From Enoplolaimus lenunculus (Eukaryota; Nematoda; Enoplea; Enoplida; Thoracostomopsidae): a DNA stretch of 64,000 nt. The position numbers and the translations under genes were made by a program. The notes beneath the pieces are model-generated. The model was not told the origin of the DNA. It worked only from the letters and a program-made list of their open reading frames with translations, and ran no database searches. Positions 47,501 to 58,598 of the stretch are shown here, piece after piece; positions within the stretch are counted from its first letter, which is position 1; every line of letters begins with the position of its first letter. The stretch spans positions 1 through 64,000 of the forward strand of contig JASANG010002950.1 in NCBI GenBank assembly GCA_030248215.1. The letters run 5' to 3'.

Positions 47501-50500
47501 GCTCCTGAACTTCATAAAACTGTTTTTTATACATGTGGACGTCTTTGAGCGAATCGAAACTACGAGCGAAGCTCGGAGTTTCGCGAAGCGTTTTATGTTT
47601 TGTGCTTGGGGGTCGAAAGGTGGATGTCCGTCCGAAAAGAATCTCAGGAACAGCTGAACCGATTTTGATAAACTTTTTTTTTGTTTGAAAGCCAATTATC
47701 CTGGAGTGTTAACCTCGCATTGGGGTTTGAAAATTTGAAGCCGTTTATTAGCTACAAGCTAATTTGCATCACTAATTAAGCCTAAATTAGGACTTTCCAC
47801 AATATTTCACTAATTATTACAGTTAGAAGCCATCTAATTTTAGCATTAAAGGGTTTTTGGGTGCGAGAAATCTGCGTAGACTGTTTACAAATCTCCAAAA
47901 CGGATAATTGAGCAGTTAGCTAATAGATAATTTGCATATTAGCATAGTTTATAAGCCTAAATTAGGACTTTTTACAATATTTCACTAATTATTAAGGTTA
48001 AAAGCAATATAATTTCAGCACTAAAGGGTTTTCAGGTGCGAGGAATTTGAATAAATTGTTTACAAACCTCCAAAACCGATAATTGAATATTTAGCTAATA
48101 GCTAATTTGCATATTAGCTTAATTGACCAAACAAAATTAGGACTTTTTAAATTATTTCAATAATTATTAAGGTTAAAAGCAATATAATTTCAGCACTAAA
48201 GGGTTCTCGGGTGCGAGGAATCTGAATAAATTGTCTAAAGACCTTTAAAAGCAATTGTCGAATAGTTAGCTAATACATAATTTGCATATTTGCTTAATTG
48301 ACGAGACAAAATTCGGACTTTTTAAATTATTACAATAATTATTAGGGTGGCTGAGGGGTTTTTGGGTGCGAGGAATCCGAGGAAATTGCTTACAAACCTC
48401 CAAAACCGATAAATGAATAGTTAGCTAATAGCTAATTTGCATATTACCTTAATTGCTTACGTGTGTTTGAGCTTCGCTCAATAAATGTAGTCCCAACGAC
48501 TGGTTAACATTATGCTGCGAATGTATTTCTGGGCAAGCCAAGAAGTCAAAATTTTGATACGTTGAAGTGAAAATGAAAAGTTCAAGCTAACAATTAATTC
48601 TATATTCAGTAAAAACATACTGTATTGACCCAAAAAAGAGGGGGGTAATAATAGGGGAGAAGTCCCCATTTTGAGTCCAAATCAATTGGAGTCCGTATCC
48701 CTAATATGAGTCCGTAAGCGGATAAAGTCCTTAAACCGTAATTAGAGCCATAAATGTCAATTAACCCTAATTGTAGCGCATAAATGACTCAAGGCCATAT
48801 AATTTGAGTTCGGAACTTTAAAGCGGACTTAAATTTTGAAAGTACATTCCTAAGTATAACCTTTTATTATCGCTTAAGCTATTGACACAAGACAAATAAA
48901 CGTTTAATTCAACGGATAATTGCAGTACCGTATATATCAGTAACGAAGGGCGGCGGAGCGTAGGTTAAAAATAACTGTCATTAAATAGAAATAAGAGAGG
49001 GGACAGATATTTATTTGGCCTCTCCAGAGGATACCCTCCTTGTTAATCGGTTACGGAGTACGCTTTAAAGGTTTGTACACAACATTATTTGGTCCTGGAG
49101 TCATTTATGCTCTACAATTAGGGTTAATGGACATTTATGAACTCTAATTTGGGTTAAGGGACTCTATCCGCTTACGGACTCTTATTAGGGATACGGACTC
49201 CTATTGATAGGGACTCAGAATGGGAATTTCTCTCTTAATACCCCCTCTTATTCGGATCACTACAGTACGTTCAACAAAACTTTTCATTCTCGAACTGACT
49301 CATTAAAGCCTTGCCAGGCCAAATACATTTTACAGGCCCAAGCCGAATTGATTTCTGGCAAACAGGTTTCCCTTTACCCATAAACCAGCGAACTCTGCAT
49401 TTTTCTTACCCCCTGAACCTCGACGCAACCGCATCGATAAAAACGTTTTGATTGACGTTTAAGGAAAGACAAAGGTCTGAATTGGCGGCAACCCCTCTTA
49501 CGTCTTATCACAGTCTCTTGTTTTACACGTTGGTTTTTGTACCTTTTTATGTGATGAAATATAACTCAGTGCGTTACATTGCCCCTCAAGAAATTATTAC
49601 GGCCAATGTTACTTTTAAAGGCGTAACAGTAGATTAAATCGTATTCCTAAGCCTAACCCTAACCCTAAGCGTTGCAAAAGTGTGTTCCTAGGTCTAAGTC
49701 TATGCCTAAGCCTAAGCCTAAGCCTAAGAGTTGCAAAAGCGTGTTCCTAAGTCTAAGCCTAAGCCTAAGCCTAAGCCTAAGAGTTGCAAAAGTGTGTTCC
49801 TAAGTCTAAGCCTAAGCCTAAGCCTAAGCCTAAGAGTTGCAAAAGTGTGTTCCTAAGTCTAAGTCTAAGCCTAAGCCTAAGCCTAAGCCTAAGCCTTGCA
49901 AAAGTGTGTTCCTAAGTCTAAGTCTAAGCCTAAGCCTAAGCCTAAGCCTAAGAGTTGCAAAAGTGTGTTTCTAAGTCTAAGTCTAAGCCTAAACCTAAGC
50001 CTAAGCCTAAGCCTAAGAGTTGCAAAAGTGTGTTCCTAAGAAGAAGCATAAGGCTAAGCAAAAAATGTAATCCAGAATTTAACCTACTCTTTTACAGACC
50101 CACCACAAATTGGACGCCCCTAAAAGTAACATTGGCCACAATTACTATAGGCTGAATTCGTTTTCTACGAGTGAATGTAGTTTAAGCTATAAATTTAACA
50201 GAACAATAGCTTAAGCATAAAGTGTAAAACCCAGGCTCGCGCATATGAAGTTTGAGTAAAAGCCTAAGCCTAAGTCTAAGACAATTAACTTTCGAATGAC
50301 GCTATTTTGCAGTAAAACTGTCGGCGCCACATGGACAAGAAGACAGTCACAATCCTATGGCTGGTCCTAAAAACGAGCGGCCCATGTAAAGATCAGGGGC
50401 GGAACGTTTTTCTGTGGGACCGCAATAGAGTAAGCTTAAGGTTTAGACTAATTTTTCGCTTGGTTAGGCTTAGGCTTAGGCTTAGGCTTAGGCTTAGCTA

Positions 50501-53500
50501 GCTAGCATGTAGGAACCAAACTTCCCCCCCCTTGGCCAAACAAGCTTAGGCCTTAGTTTGAAACCTAAGCCTAAAACTTTGATTGGAAGTTCACAGCGTA
50601 TGTTTGAACAAGCCTCACCCAGTCCTATATCTGCATATCAGTTGCTGTAAAAATCTGAAAATTTATATTCAGAAATAGCAACGCCTGCTCTTAGTTAAAC
50701 TTAAGCTTTTCTTACAATCTCGAATCGCATGTTTATTACGAAATTACGTTGGAGTATCATCAACAAACAAGTAAGTGACAACTTTGGAAGATAAGACTAA
50801 ATACAGGCTTTTAAATTTAGGCTTAGGTTCACACTTACGCTTTAGGCTTACGTGTTTTAGGCAAAAACATGGATGGCTGGTAATGTGTACACTGTAAATT
50901 TCAGTGAATTGATTTTAGCTCAGAATGAGTTGAATCACACAGTCTGAGTTAGGACTATCAGAGCTCAGAATTTTGAGTTGATTCAATTCATTATGAGGTA
51001 ATGAATCAACTCACCCAGAGTCAACTCAACTCAGAGTGAGAATTAACTCAATTCGGAGCGAGTTATTGTTTTTACTAATATTAATTCAGAAATAACTAAC
51101 TCGCTAGCTGAATTGATTAATCAACTCATTGAAATTTACAGTGTAGAAGATTGGGAACTTCGAATAGTGGAACTGTGAGTGACAGACAAACTGGGATACT
51201 TGGAGTCTTGGAGACTCTGAAACCAGGGGAGTGAGAAACAAAGAATCTTTGATACTGCGAAACTCCAAATCGACCGGCCCTGTTTGATTTGCAGGCAAAA
51301 ACATAGGTCGTTTAGCGTAAATTGGACTATACTAAACTTTCCTGTTTCAGGCATCTACTCACCAGCGGCTGTCAGTGGACTCGCAGGCCCTGGCGTCGGA
51401 GTTACCGGACGAGCCGGTCCACACGGCTGGAATCCGTTATACGGCAGCCAAGTCCGCGGCCGTCGCGGTCCATATCAAGGCCGGTCGGCGTTTTTCGGCG
51501 CCGGAGCGTCTACGTCCGGATTCGCTGCGTTCAATATGCATTTTCTCACGACTGCACTACGCAATTTAGAACCTGTATTAGGAGATAGCGCTAGTGACAG
51601 ACTAAATTACTATTATACACCATTCGCGTTAATTGTTTTTGCAATAATTGTATCTGCAAAACAATACATGGGTCATCCGATTGAGTGTTGGGTTCCGGCG
51701 CAGTTTACAAAATCAATGGAACAGTACACAGAAAATTACTGTTGGATTCAAAATACGTACTGGATTGCGTTCGACGAATTTATTCCCGGCGGATACGAAT
51801 CGAGGATGATGCGTCAAATCGGATATTATCAATGGACACCGTTTTTACTCGCTGTCCAAGCGGCTCTTTTCTACGCTCCGTGTATGGTTTGGCGGTGGTT
51901 GAACACACGATCAGGTATCGGTTCGATACGGATCCGAATTCTGCCTTTTGACGGAATAGTTTTCATGTTTGCATCGTTTTTTCGGCCAATGTACAGAACA
52001 GGGACGGAATAGTATTATAAGCATGTTCCTTAGCCTAAGCCTAAGCCTAAGCGTAAGAATGAACATATTCCTAAGACCAAGAGTGGATGATGTCCACCTT
52101 GCAGAAGAGTGTGCAACTGCTTGGCTGTGAATGGCACTAAATGTACCAGCACGTGTTGCATTTTTGTTCGACCCCCCTCAATCGGGGGGAGGGATTTAAG
52201 CAAGAGATTTTAATCACACTAACGATGGTAACGGTTTATAATGCTATTGTCTTAATACATCTACCCCCTAAACAAGAGGGGTAGGCCAAAAACGCAACGA
52301 GAGCCGGGTACATTTTTTAATACACAGAATGTACCCAGTTGCACACTCTTGTTATAAAAAGTGATCATCCACTCTTGCTAAGACTAAGGCTAAAAGCCTA
52401 AGCGTAAGAATGAGCATATTCCTAAACCTAAACTAAACCTAAGCGTAAAAATGGGAATATTGCTAAGTCTAAGCCTAAGTCTTAGCTAAGCAAAAAAAAT
52501 TAGTCTAAAGCTTAAGTTTACTCTATTGCAGTCCCACAGAAAAACGTTCCGCCACTGATCTTTTCAGTGCCGTTTTTGTGACCGCTTTTGCCGACAATGT
52601 TGTATACAGTTTAGGGTTCATTAAGCCAATTGTGTAGGATACAAATTGAACATTTATGCGTATATTTGTTTTATTTGTATTAAAATATAAGACAAAGCAG
52701 CCAATCATGCGAACGCAGTTCATCAGATTGAACTGGTTTTGAACCCCGGTTGGTACAAAATTAATACCGAAAATAAAATACACAAAAAGTTGTGTCTCCA
52801 AAGTTGCAATGACCATCGACAAAAAAGGACTTGAAGATTAAACGAAAGGCCGATGTTAAATGTATCTTTGAAGCTTAAGCTGTAAACGGTACACGATCCG
52901 ACCGCGTTAAACCTACTTTTCTGCAACAATTTTGATACAAATTTTATAATTTTTTGACATAAAATAGTGTCATTCGTTACACATTCTTGCGATAAAAATG
53001 CAACGCCACTGTCGGAAAAGTGCTATTTTCAGGCATTAACGTTAGCGGCATCTTAGACATGGCGTGCGACGATCACAACATTGACCCATCAAATAGGTCA
53101 AAAACTGTCGAAATCGTTGCACGCCATCTCGAAGACTGCCTGAGCGAACGGCGGCGTTCGATTCAGCCAATCGCTGGTCAGAACCTACAACGCGTTGCTT
53201 TGCTCGTGTCTGATTGGTTGGTTGAATTTTTTCGCACTAGCTATGTCAGCGTTTTATACATCGCAATTAAATTGATATATTTATTAAACGTTTGTGGTCA
53301 ATTTGTGTTGGTCAACGCATATTTGGAGACAGATTTTGGGTTCAAATGGCACAATGGAGGTCGATCGTTTGGACTTGATGTCCTTTGGAATGTCCTGTAC
53401 GGTGTTGAATGGCAAACAACCGGAAAATTTCCACGAGTTACTTTGTGCGATTTTGATATAAGAATGATGGGTAATGTACATCGGCATACGGTTCAGTGTG

Positions 53501-55035
53501 TACTGGTCGTTAATATGTTTATCGAAAAAATATTCGCGTTTCTGTGGATTTGGTTTGTTATCCTTACACTTGTGAACGCGACAAGTTTGATTTATACAAC
53601 GTTCTGTGTTACAAGCCTGCATACACGTACTGCGTGGGTACTGCAACATTTAACCCCGTTGTCAACACGAAATATTACTGGGAGTCGTAGAAAACATACC
53701 CACGCTGTTCCGTCTGTTATGATTCGTTCTGCTGAAGGCCAACTCGGCGAGAAGCGACCTAAACTCAAACTTAGATCTCGTAGTTATTCCGTTGTTAATA
53801 CCAGTATAAACGGTTATCGTAGAATTTTTGGACAAAAAGCGAATCAAAAATTGGAATTTTCAACGTCGGCAAACTTATCGCAAAATTGCGTAAATACTGC
53901 TGGAGTACAAAATTTTGTTCAAAAATTTCTTCAACTCGACGGAGTATTTTTGTTGCGATTATTTGCATCTCACGCAGGCACTGTGGTATGCAACGAAATT
54001 TTGGCTGCGTTATGGAAACGATATAGGAATTTAGAGATGCAAAATCGAACAACAACTTCAACCACCATCATCCCACGATTTCAGAACCAAAAACTGTCAC
54101 CACTGGATAGTATCGCTGAAGAGCAACAACCAATCAAATCGCAACAGGATTGCGATCGTCCAATCAAATCTCAAGATGAATTCGCTGAAAAACCGAAATT
54201 GAAATTCATGCCAGTAATAAATCAGCGAAGCAAATCGAAACAACAAACTAGTGATCCAATCAAATCACAGAAGCAAAACAATAAAGCGCAGAAATCGCAA
54301 CCAGAACAGCCAAAGAAATTATTCAAACAACTTTTCAATCGACCAATCCAATTGCTGACGCGAACTGGTAAGCCAGTAATACCAAAGCACCATATTGATC
54401 GACCTATCAAATTGAAGCACAATACCAATCAAGCAATCACATCAAGTCATGACTTCTTTCAATCAATCAAATCAAAGCGCGAAATCAATCGACCAATCAA
54501 ATCGACGCATTCGACAAATTCTACTGATTCTACAGCGACACTCTGCGATAAGGAAACCAATACCGATACGACGTTTCAGTATCAAACTGTGTTTCCAATC
54601 AAAATCGCACGTCTTCAGCGAGACAATTGGATATCGAATCGAGAAAACTCTACGCGACTTGCGACAATGCTTTATCCAACACTGATGAGCACTTCAGCGC
54701 CAGCTGAAGCCAATCTTTTTAATGATAGCTTGGATACGAAAAACTCTACAAAACAGACGCCAAAGCCGAAATGTCTTTCTTCATCAATTCCAGCAACGAA
54801 AATTCGAACCGACAAATCGCATCAGCCAAACGTTAGAAAAATTCCAGTAGTAATACTGTCGAAATCAGATCACAACGTTACACAGCTGCCAATTTACCCA
54901 ATCGGTGACCAGAAGAATACCTTATCCCCGTTTTCGTCATATCCATCGTCTTGGGATATCATGTGGACCTCCTGCCACTCGTCTACTTTGCCAATCATTC
55001 GAACGAAAGATTTTTTGACTCCAGATTTTGTTTGA
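44326..55035 (+). CDS. Innexin gap-junction protein with long N- and C-terminal extensions
   Basis: Four-pass channel protein of invertebrate gap junctions or hemichannels. Proposed exons 44326-44512, 51351-51914, 53033-55035 total 2754 nt (917 aa). The conserved start Met is residue 125 (51536). After it come [15 protein letters not shown] (TM1), [15 protein letters not shown] and [10 protein letters not shown] (first loop, two Cys), [11 protein letters not shown] (TM2, YYQW about 221-224), [15 protein letters not shown] (TM3), [16 protein letters not shown] and HTVQC (second loop, two Cys) and [15 protein letters not shown] (TM4). A conserved [12 protein letters not shown] segment follows near the end of the core. 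About residues 590-917 are a basic, Gln/Ser-rich tail with a recurring RPIKS-like motif. If translation starts at 51536 the product is 793 aa. Junction TCAG|gtatcg to ttttcag|GCATT restores SGINVSG. Intron 1 is 6.8 kb and intron 2 is 1.1 kb; both are repeat-filled. Exons 2 and 3 are secure, exon 1 is inferred. Confidence 0.9.
44572..44945. mobile_element. MITE family 5
   Basis: Starts atcaagagtggatgatgtcc, ends gtgatcatccactcttgac. Inner gcacgcgttgcatttctg and aaaaacgcaacgcgcgc are mirrored. Confidence 0.85.
45061..45225. mobile_element. Repeat family 9
   Basis: Starts gggcccgtagccacgtggg, ends gagccggctacgagt; short inverted ends CCGTAGCC/GGCTACG. Confidence 0.6.
45408..45978. mobile_element. 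MITE family 5 split by a family-1 MITE
   Basis: Left part 45408-45526 (agagtggatgatgcatact to ttcgccccctttattta); right part 45856-45978 (cgacccctctaaac to tgcactcttgat). The piece between is a family-1 element. Confidence 0.8.
45527..45855. mobile_element. MITE family 1 nested in family 5
   Basis: Starts actgtattgacccgaataag and carries the family's gagtccgtatccctaatag phrases. The right terminal repeat is missing, so it was truncated after or during insertion. Confidence 0.8.
45992..46447. mobile_element. MITE family 1, full copy
   Basis: Starts gcagtgacccgaacaagagg, ends ccttttattcgggtcactac. Longest two-ended copy of the standard form, about 455 bp. Confidence 0.85.
46761..47030. mobile_element. 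Telomere-hexamer element, variant-rich copy
   Basis: Starts ggcccatgtgtagaacaggg. Interior mixes TTAGGC, TTATGC and TTAGGTGTAGG units with ttcatcctta spacers. The right terminus was not found. Confidence 0.75.
47564..48480. repeat. Satellite of about 170-bp units inside gagcgaagctc/gagcttcgctc ends
   Basis: The landmark aatttgcat recurs at 47761, 47929, 48104, 48279 and 48434 (spacings 168, 175, 175, 155). Each unit holds 'cactaaagggtttt.gggtgcgaggaa'-like and 'ctccaaaaccgataa' phrases. The block is bounded by short inverted ends. Confidence 0.8.
48620..49269. mobile_element. MITE family 1, long foldback form
   Basis: Starts actgtattgacccaaaaaag, ends cctcttattcggatcactac. The left part has gagtccgtatccctaat and the right part its complement attagggatacggactc, so the two halves are inverted copies around a short centre. 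Confidence 0.8.
49602..50137. mobile_element. Telomere-hexamer element, subfamily B, expanded into a higher-order array
   Basis: Starts ggccaatgttacttttaaag, ends cctaaaagtaacattggcc. In between, seven units each made of ttgcaaaag.gtgttcctaag plus a run of CCTAAG. Unit starts near 49672, 49731, 49783, 49837, 49896, 49955 and 50020, so units differ mostly by whole hexamers. Confidence 0.9.
50379..50510. mobile_element. Telomere-hexamer element, right end lost
   Basis: Starts ggcccatgtaaagatcaggg, then ggttaggcttaggcttagg units, stopping at agctagctagcatg. Confidence 0.7.
50889..51145. mobile_element. MITE family 3 just upstream of innexin exon 2
   Basis: Starts acactgtaaatttcagtgaa, ends aactcattgaaatttacagt; dense AACTCA/TGAGTT dyads. 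The 200 bp between it and the exon is otherwise plain. Confidence 0.85.
51984..52563. mobile_element. Telomere-hexamer element in innexin intron 2, interrupted
   Basis: Starts ggccaatgtacagaacaggg and resumes after an insertion with CCTAAG-type units, ending acgttccgccactgatct. The interior is broken by a family-5 MITE. Confidence 0.85.
52077..52378. mobile_element. MITE family 5 nested in a telomere-hexamer element
   Basis: Starts ccaagagtggatgatgtcc, ends gtgatcatccactcttg. CCTAAG-type units lie directly on both sides (cctaaga before, ctaagactaaggc after). Confidence 0.85.
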
Positions 55036-55346
55036 AACAATATGTCGTTCACTGTAAATCAGGGTGCAACAGGAGGTGAAAAATACCGGAGCCGGAGATC
55101 AACGAAACTTGCCGGAGCCGGTGGCGAGACGAAACTAGGTAGTAACGTTGATGGTTAACTGGTTAACTAGTTGTAAATTCTAATGAGCTGACTAATCAAT
55201 TCAAAGAGAGAATTAGTTATTTCTGGCAATTTTTGAGTTAATAACAGTACATATAAACTCACACTGAGAGTCGATTTAATTCCTAGTAAAAGTTGACGAA
55301 TTAGTAAACTTATATGTCGAGTTAAATCAATTCAGATTTCTGAGTA

Positions 55347-55497
55347 GGGCGGGACGTTTTTCTGCGGGACAGCGATAGAGTATCTAAGCTCAAGCTTTAG
55401 ACAAATTTCTTTGTTTTGGTTAGGCTTATACGTTTAACAGCCTTAGACTATAAATATGCTTACACTACTGTTACGGCTCTGTTCTATACATTGACCT
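55347..55497. mobile_element. Telomere-hexamer element, decayed
   Basis: Left part starts gcgggacgtttttctgcggg, keeps gctcaagctttagac, has one clear TTAGGCTTA, and ends ggctctgttctatacattg. Confidence 0.6.
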
Positions 55498-55522
55498 AAA
55501 CGGCTTTGTTGGCAACTGTTCA

Positions 55523-55528
55523 AATAAA
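55523..55528 (+). terminator. Possible poly(A) signal of the innexin
   Basis: AATAAA 490 bases past the stop codon; a second AATAAA lies at 55612-55617. Motif evidence only. Confidence 0.3.
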
Positions 55529-55708
55529 ATATTGAGGACACGACATACATGTGAACTTTTTTGTAGAAATCGATTTATCGGGGAGCATAAAACCTCTGTT
55601 CATTTTGTAACAATAAAATGACAAATTGGCAGTAACGCTTGATTGTCACTAAATAAAACTGAATTAATTTGGAAAGAAATTTTCTTGGATTTTCCTACAT
55701 ACGTAGTT

Positions 55709-55930
55709 ACATTGTAAATTCCAGTGAGTTGATTTTATCTCATAATGAATTGAATCGCGTAGTATCAGTTAGGCCTATCAGACTCATAATTGTTCGTTGA
55801 TTCAACTCATTCTGATTTAAGTCAACTCTCTCGGAATAAACTCAACTCAGAGTGAGAGTACATTGTTATTAACTCAGGAATAATGAACTTTCCAACGGAG
55901 TCGATTTATTAACTCATTGGAATTTACAGT
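55709..55930. mobile_element. MITE family 3
   Basis: Starts acattgtaaattccagtgag, ends aactcattggaatttacagt. Confidence 0.8.
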
Positions 55931-56999
55931 GATGCTTCAGACACCTGAACAGAATCAGAGAACGTCGTTACTTAGTACGTGTACATAACAGAATAAAAAA
56001 GTTCTTGCGGTCGGACGTGCGGTGTAAAAACGTTAACTGACTTAAAATGAGGTCCAAAATGTATTAGAAATATGCTCCTGACGTCACCTGACAGTTTGGA
56101 AATTCAGAAAGGTACTCAATTTCAAATGCAGGCGCATTTTGTACGTTTATATCTTACAGCATGACGTTATCGTTCATCAGACACTTTTACACAATATTAT
56201 AAAAACTGAACTTTTGTTGATTCAAGAATGGTATATTATAGTTCAACTGTCACAATTTTAAAGGTCACAATATCTTCAATAGGCGTTGAATTGAGTGTTG
56301 GTTTTGTTTCGGTGTACCAAAAGAAAAACGGCATACTGTTTTGGCTTTTAAGCTTCTATTTTCCTCATAGAATAATAAACATAGGCGTAGTTCAGTGCAC
56401 AAAAAATAATTTCTGAAAATTCTTAAAAGTATTTGTCCGAAATTTCTTAGACCTTCATAGTCTCGAATTTAAGATTATTTCGGATGATTCAAACATAAGC
56501 CAAGAATACACAAAGTTCGATACAAAGGTTTGTCAGCAGAACTGACTGAAAATTTGGAGGTGAAACTGAACAAATCCCCTAACATTACAACCTAACAGTG
56601 TTTTTACTGTAAACTACTAAGCTAGGTATTGGTTAAAAAGTCTAACTACGTCGGGGTGCTGAAAAAAATTTGTAACAAAGCCTTGATTGTAACTTGCAAG
56701 CCAGCAAGCGCGAAGTGACTGTGCTCGCTCAAGCATTGTTTATTAGTAGAATTGGTAGCGAGGATTTCGAAGCCAGCGAAAAACCAGAAACCCATGCTTT
56801 GCTAACCAATTGCACAATAATTTAAAAATTGAAACATTTTGTTCGGTGTTGCAGATGTTAGAAAAACCAGTGAAAGCTGCTTTTATAACAGAACTAGAGA
56901 TTTGCTGATTGATCGATATGGGTGATATCGGCAGTTTTCGTGAGTATCGGCATCAGCACTGCAAAAAATCCTGTTTTAAGTTGGGTAGGCTAGGGTACG

Positions 57000-57790
57000 A
57001 CGTTTTTAGTTCTTAGTTCTTGCAGCTGAAAATGGAGCGTTCTTACGGGGTATTGATCCCGTGACGCATGGTCTGGCATAAATACAAAAACCTAAAAAAA
57101 TCTCAGCAGCTGATTGTGAGGCGATGTGGCTCAGTGTTAGCGCGTGGTCACCATGTGATAAGCTGGGTAGGCTAGTGTACGTCGGTTTTTAGTTCTGAGT
57201 CCGAGTTCTTGCAGCTGAAAATGATGGGCGTTCACAGATTTCCAGTCCCTCGCGGTATTACGGAGCCACGGTGCCGTACAATGAGCTGCTGAGTTTTTTT
57301 AGGTTTTTTGCTTTATAAGAACCTCAACATTACATGAATTTTGGTTCCTCCATGTTTTTACAACTGGTGCATATGAAGGCAATACACATGCATTTGTATT
57401 TTAACTGATGTGCAGCATCAGCATGAAGTTTTATTTTGCCTCCATGCATTCGCTTGTCACATCCCCCGGTTTTTGTACAAAGTCATCTCTTGACCGGCAA
57501 CTCAACTTTTTTAGCGCGGAAGCTTACCATTGCACCGCATCATAGTTACCATGTTATAGGTTGGGTAGGCTGGGATACGGCGGTTTTTAGTTCTGAGTTC
57601 TTGCAGCTAAAAATGGGGGTCGTTCTTATGAGGTTTCGATCTCATGACCGATAGATTCTAAGTCCAGCGCGCTACCACTGATTCACGCCGCTTTACAATC
57701 ACTGTTGAGTTTTTAGGAATTTATGCCTTATAAGAGCCTCATCAGTACAGGTATCTGGGTTCTTACATTTTTCTACTGCTTCTACATATG
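57000..57790. mobile_element. Cluster of tRNA-derived SINE copies
   Basis: Includes gtggctcagtgttagcgcg (57126) on the plus strand and, on the minus strand, a head with gaatcagtggtagcgcgc ending near 57690. Shared tail phrase: ttctgagttcttgcagct (57030, 57200, 57595). Confidence 0.6.
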
Positions 57791-57962
57791 AAGGCAATAC
57801 ATATGCATCAGTGTTTTAACCGATGTGCCGCATCACCGTGAGGTTTTACCTTGTCTCCATGCATCCGAAGTCACATCCTAAATCTGGGCCATTTTTTGCA
57901 CTTAATAGTTAGTTGTATGCTATCAATCTATCTTGTTAGCGTATATCAGTGCGTCTGATCAG

Positions 57963-58183
57963 AGCCCGTATTCTCAAATGCGTGTAGCACCCATTACTAG
58001 TTCGTGATAGGTCTTGTAACTTTCGGATCAGATAATGGTGAGGTTTGAAATTCAACACGTTTATTGCGTTCAATTTACTCTACTCCTGTTTAAATTTCGA
58101 GATCTGCAATTGCAGCGGTTCGTTAGTTTGATGAGCTATTACTAACTGGCGATACGTGTTATATGCATTTGAGAATATGGGCC
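57963..58183. mobile_element. MITE family 4
   Basis: Starts agcccgtattctcaaatgcg, ends gcatttgagaatatgggcc. Lies about 400 bp upstream of mL43. Confidence 0.85.
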
Positions 58184-58598
58184 CAGGAATCTGTTATGTG
58201 TCTTGCGTTTGTGTTAAAAAATTAATTGAAATGAGCCATTTTCTTAAATTATAATCGTTTCTGGTTGTTAGGGTATAATCCTTCATGTTTATGATGATGG
58301 AGTGTAGTAATATTATCAATTCTTTAAACATCATGTATTACATATGGAATCGGCATTCGTGCAGCAAAGATAAAATTTACGAAATAAGCATCGGCGTTGG
58401 CAATAGGTTTGGCTTCCCTACATCACTAATATAGAACGCCGTTTCGCCTCTTTATTTTAAATCCGTAGCTATTTTGAATACTGGTTACAAACCAGGTCGT
58501 ACACATTTTTTACGGTAACATTGATATATAGCCGTGATTTCAGTGTTTGTTGTTTGAATCTGAACGTTTACTTGAGGAATTTTAAACGCATTTTACCA

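Larger units (their letters stand above)
44513..51350. other. Innexin intron 1 (proposed), filled with repeats
   Basis: Holds two family-5, three family-1, several telomere-hexamer, one family-9, one family-3 element and a satellite. Stretches with nothing recognised: 46448-46760, 49270-49601, 50138-50378 and 50511-50888. Confidence 0.5.
55036..58598. other. Intergenic region between the innexin and mL43
   Basis: A family-7 fragment (about 55060-55140), a decayed family-3 copy (55169-55340) and elements listed separately. Nothing recognised at 55931-57000 and 58184-58530. Confidence 0.6.

Noticed and set aside
49602-50137. CRISPR-like pattern of regularly spaced repeats
   Set aside because: The variable parts are themselves hexamer runs, the termini match a transposable element, and the genome is eukaryotic.
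53284-54428. Antisense frames under the innexin exon
   Set aside because: Their codon pattern is the complement of the innexin frame.
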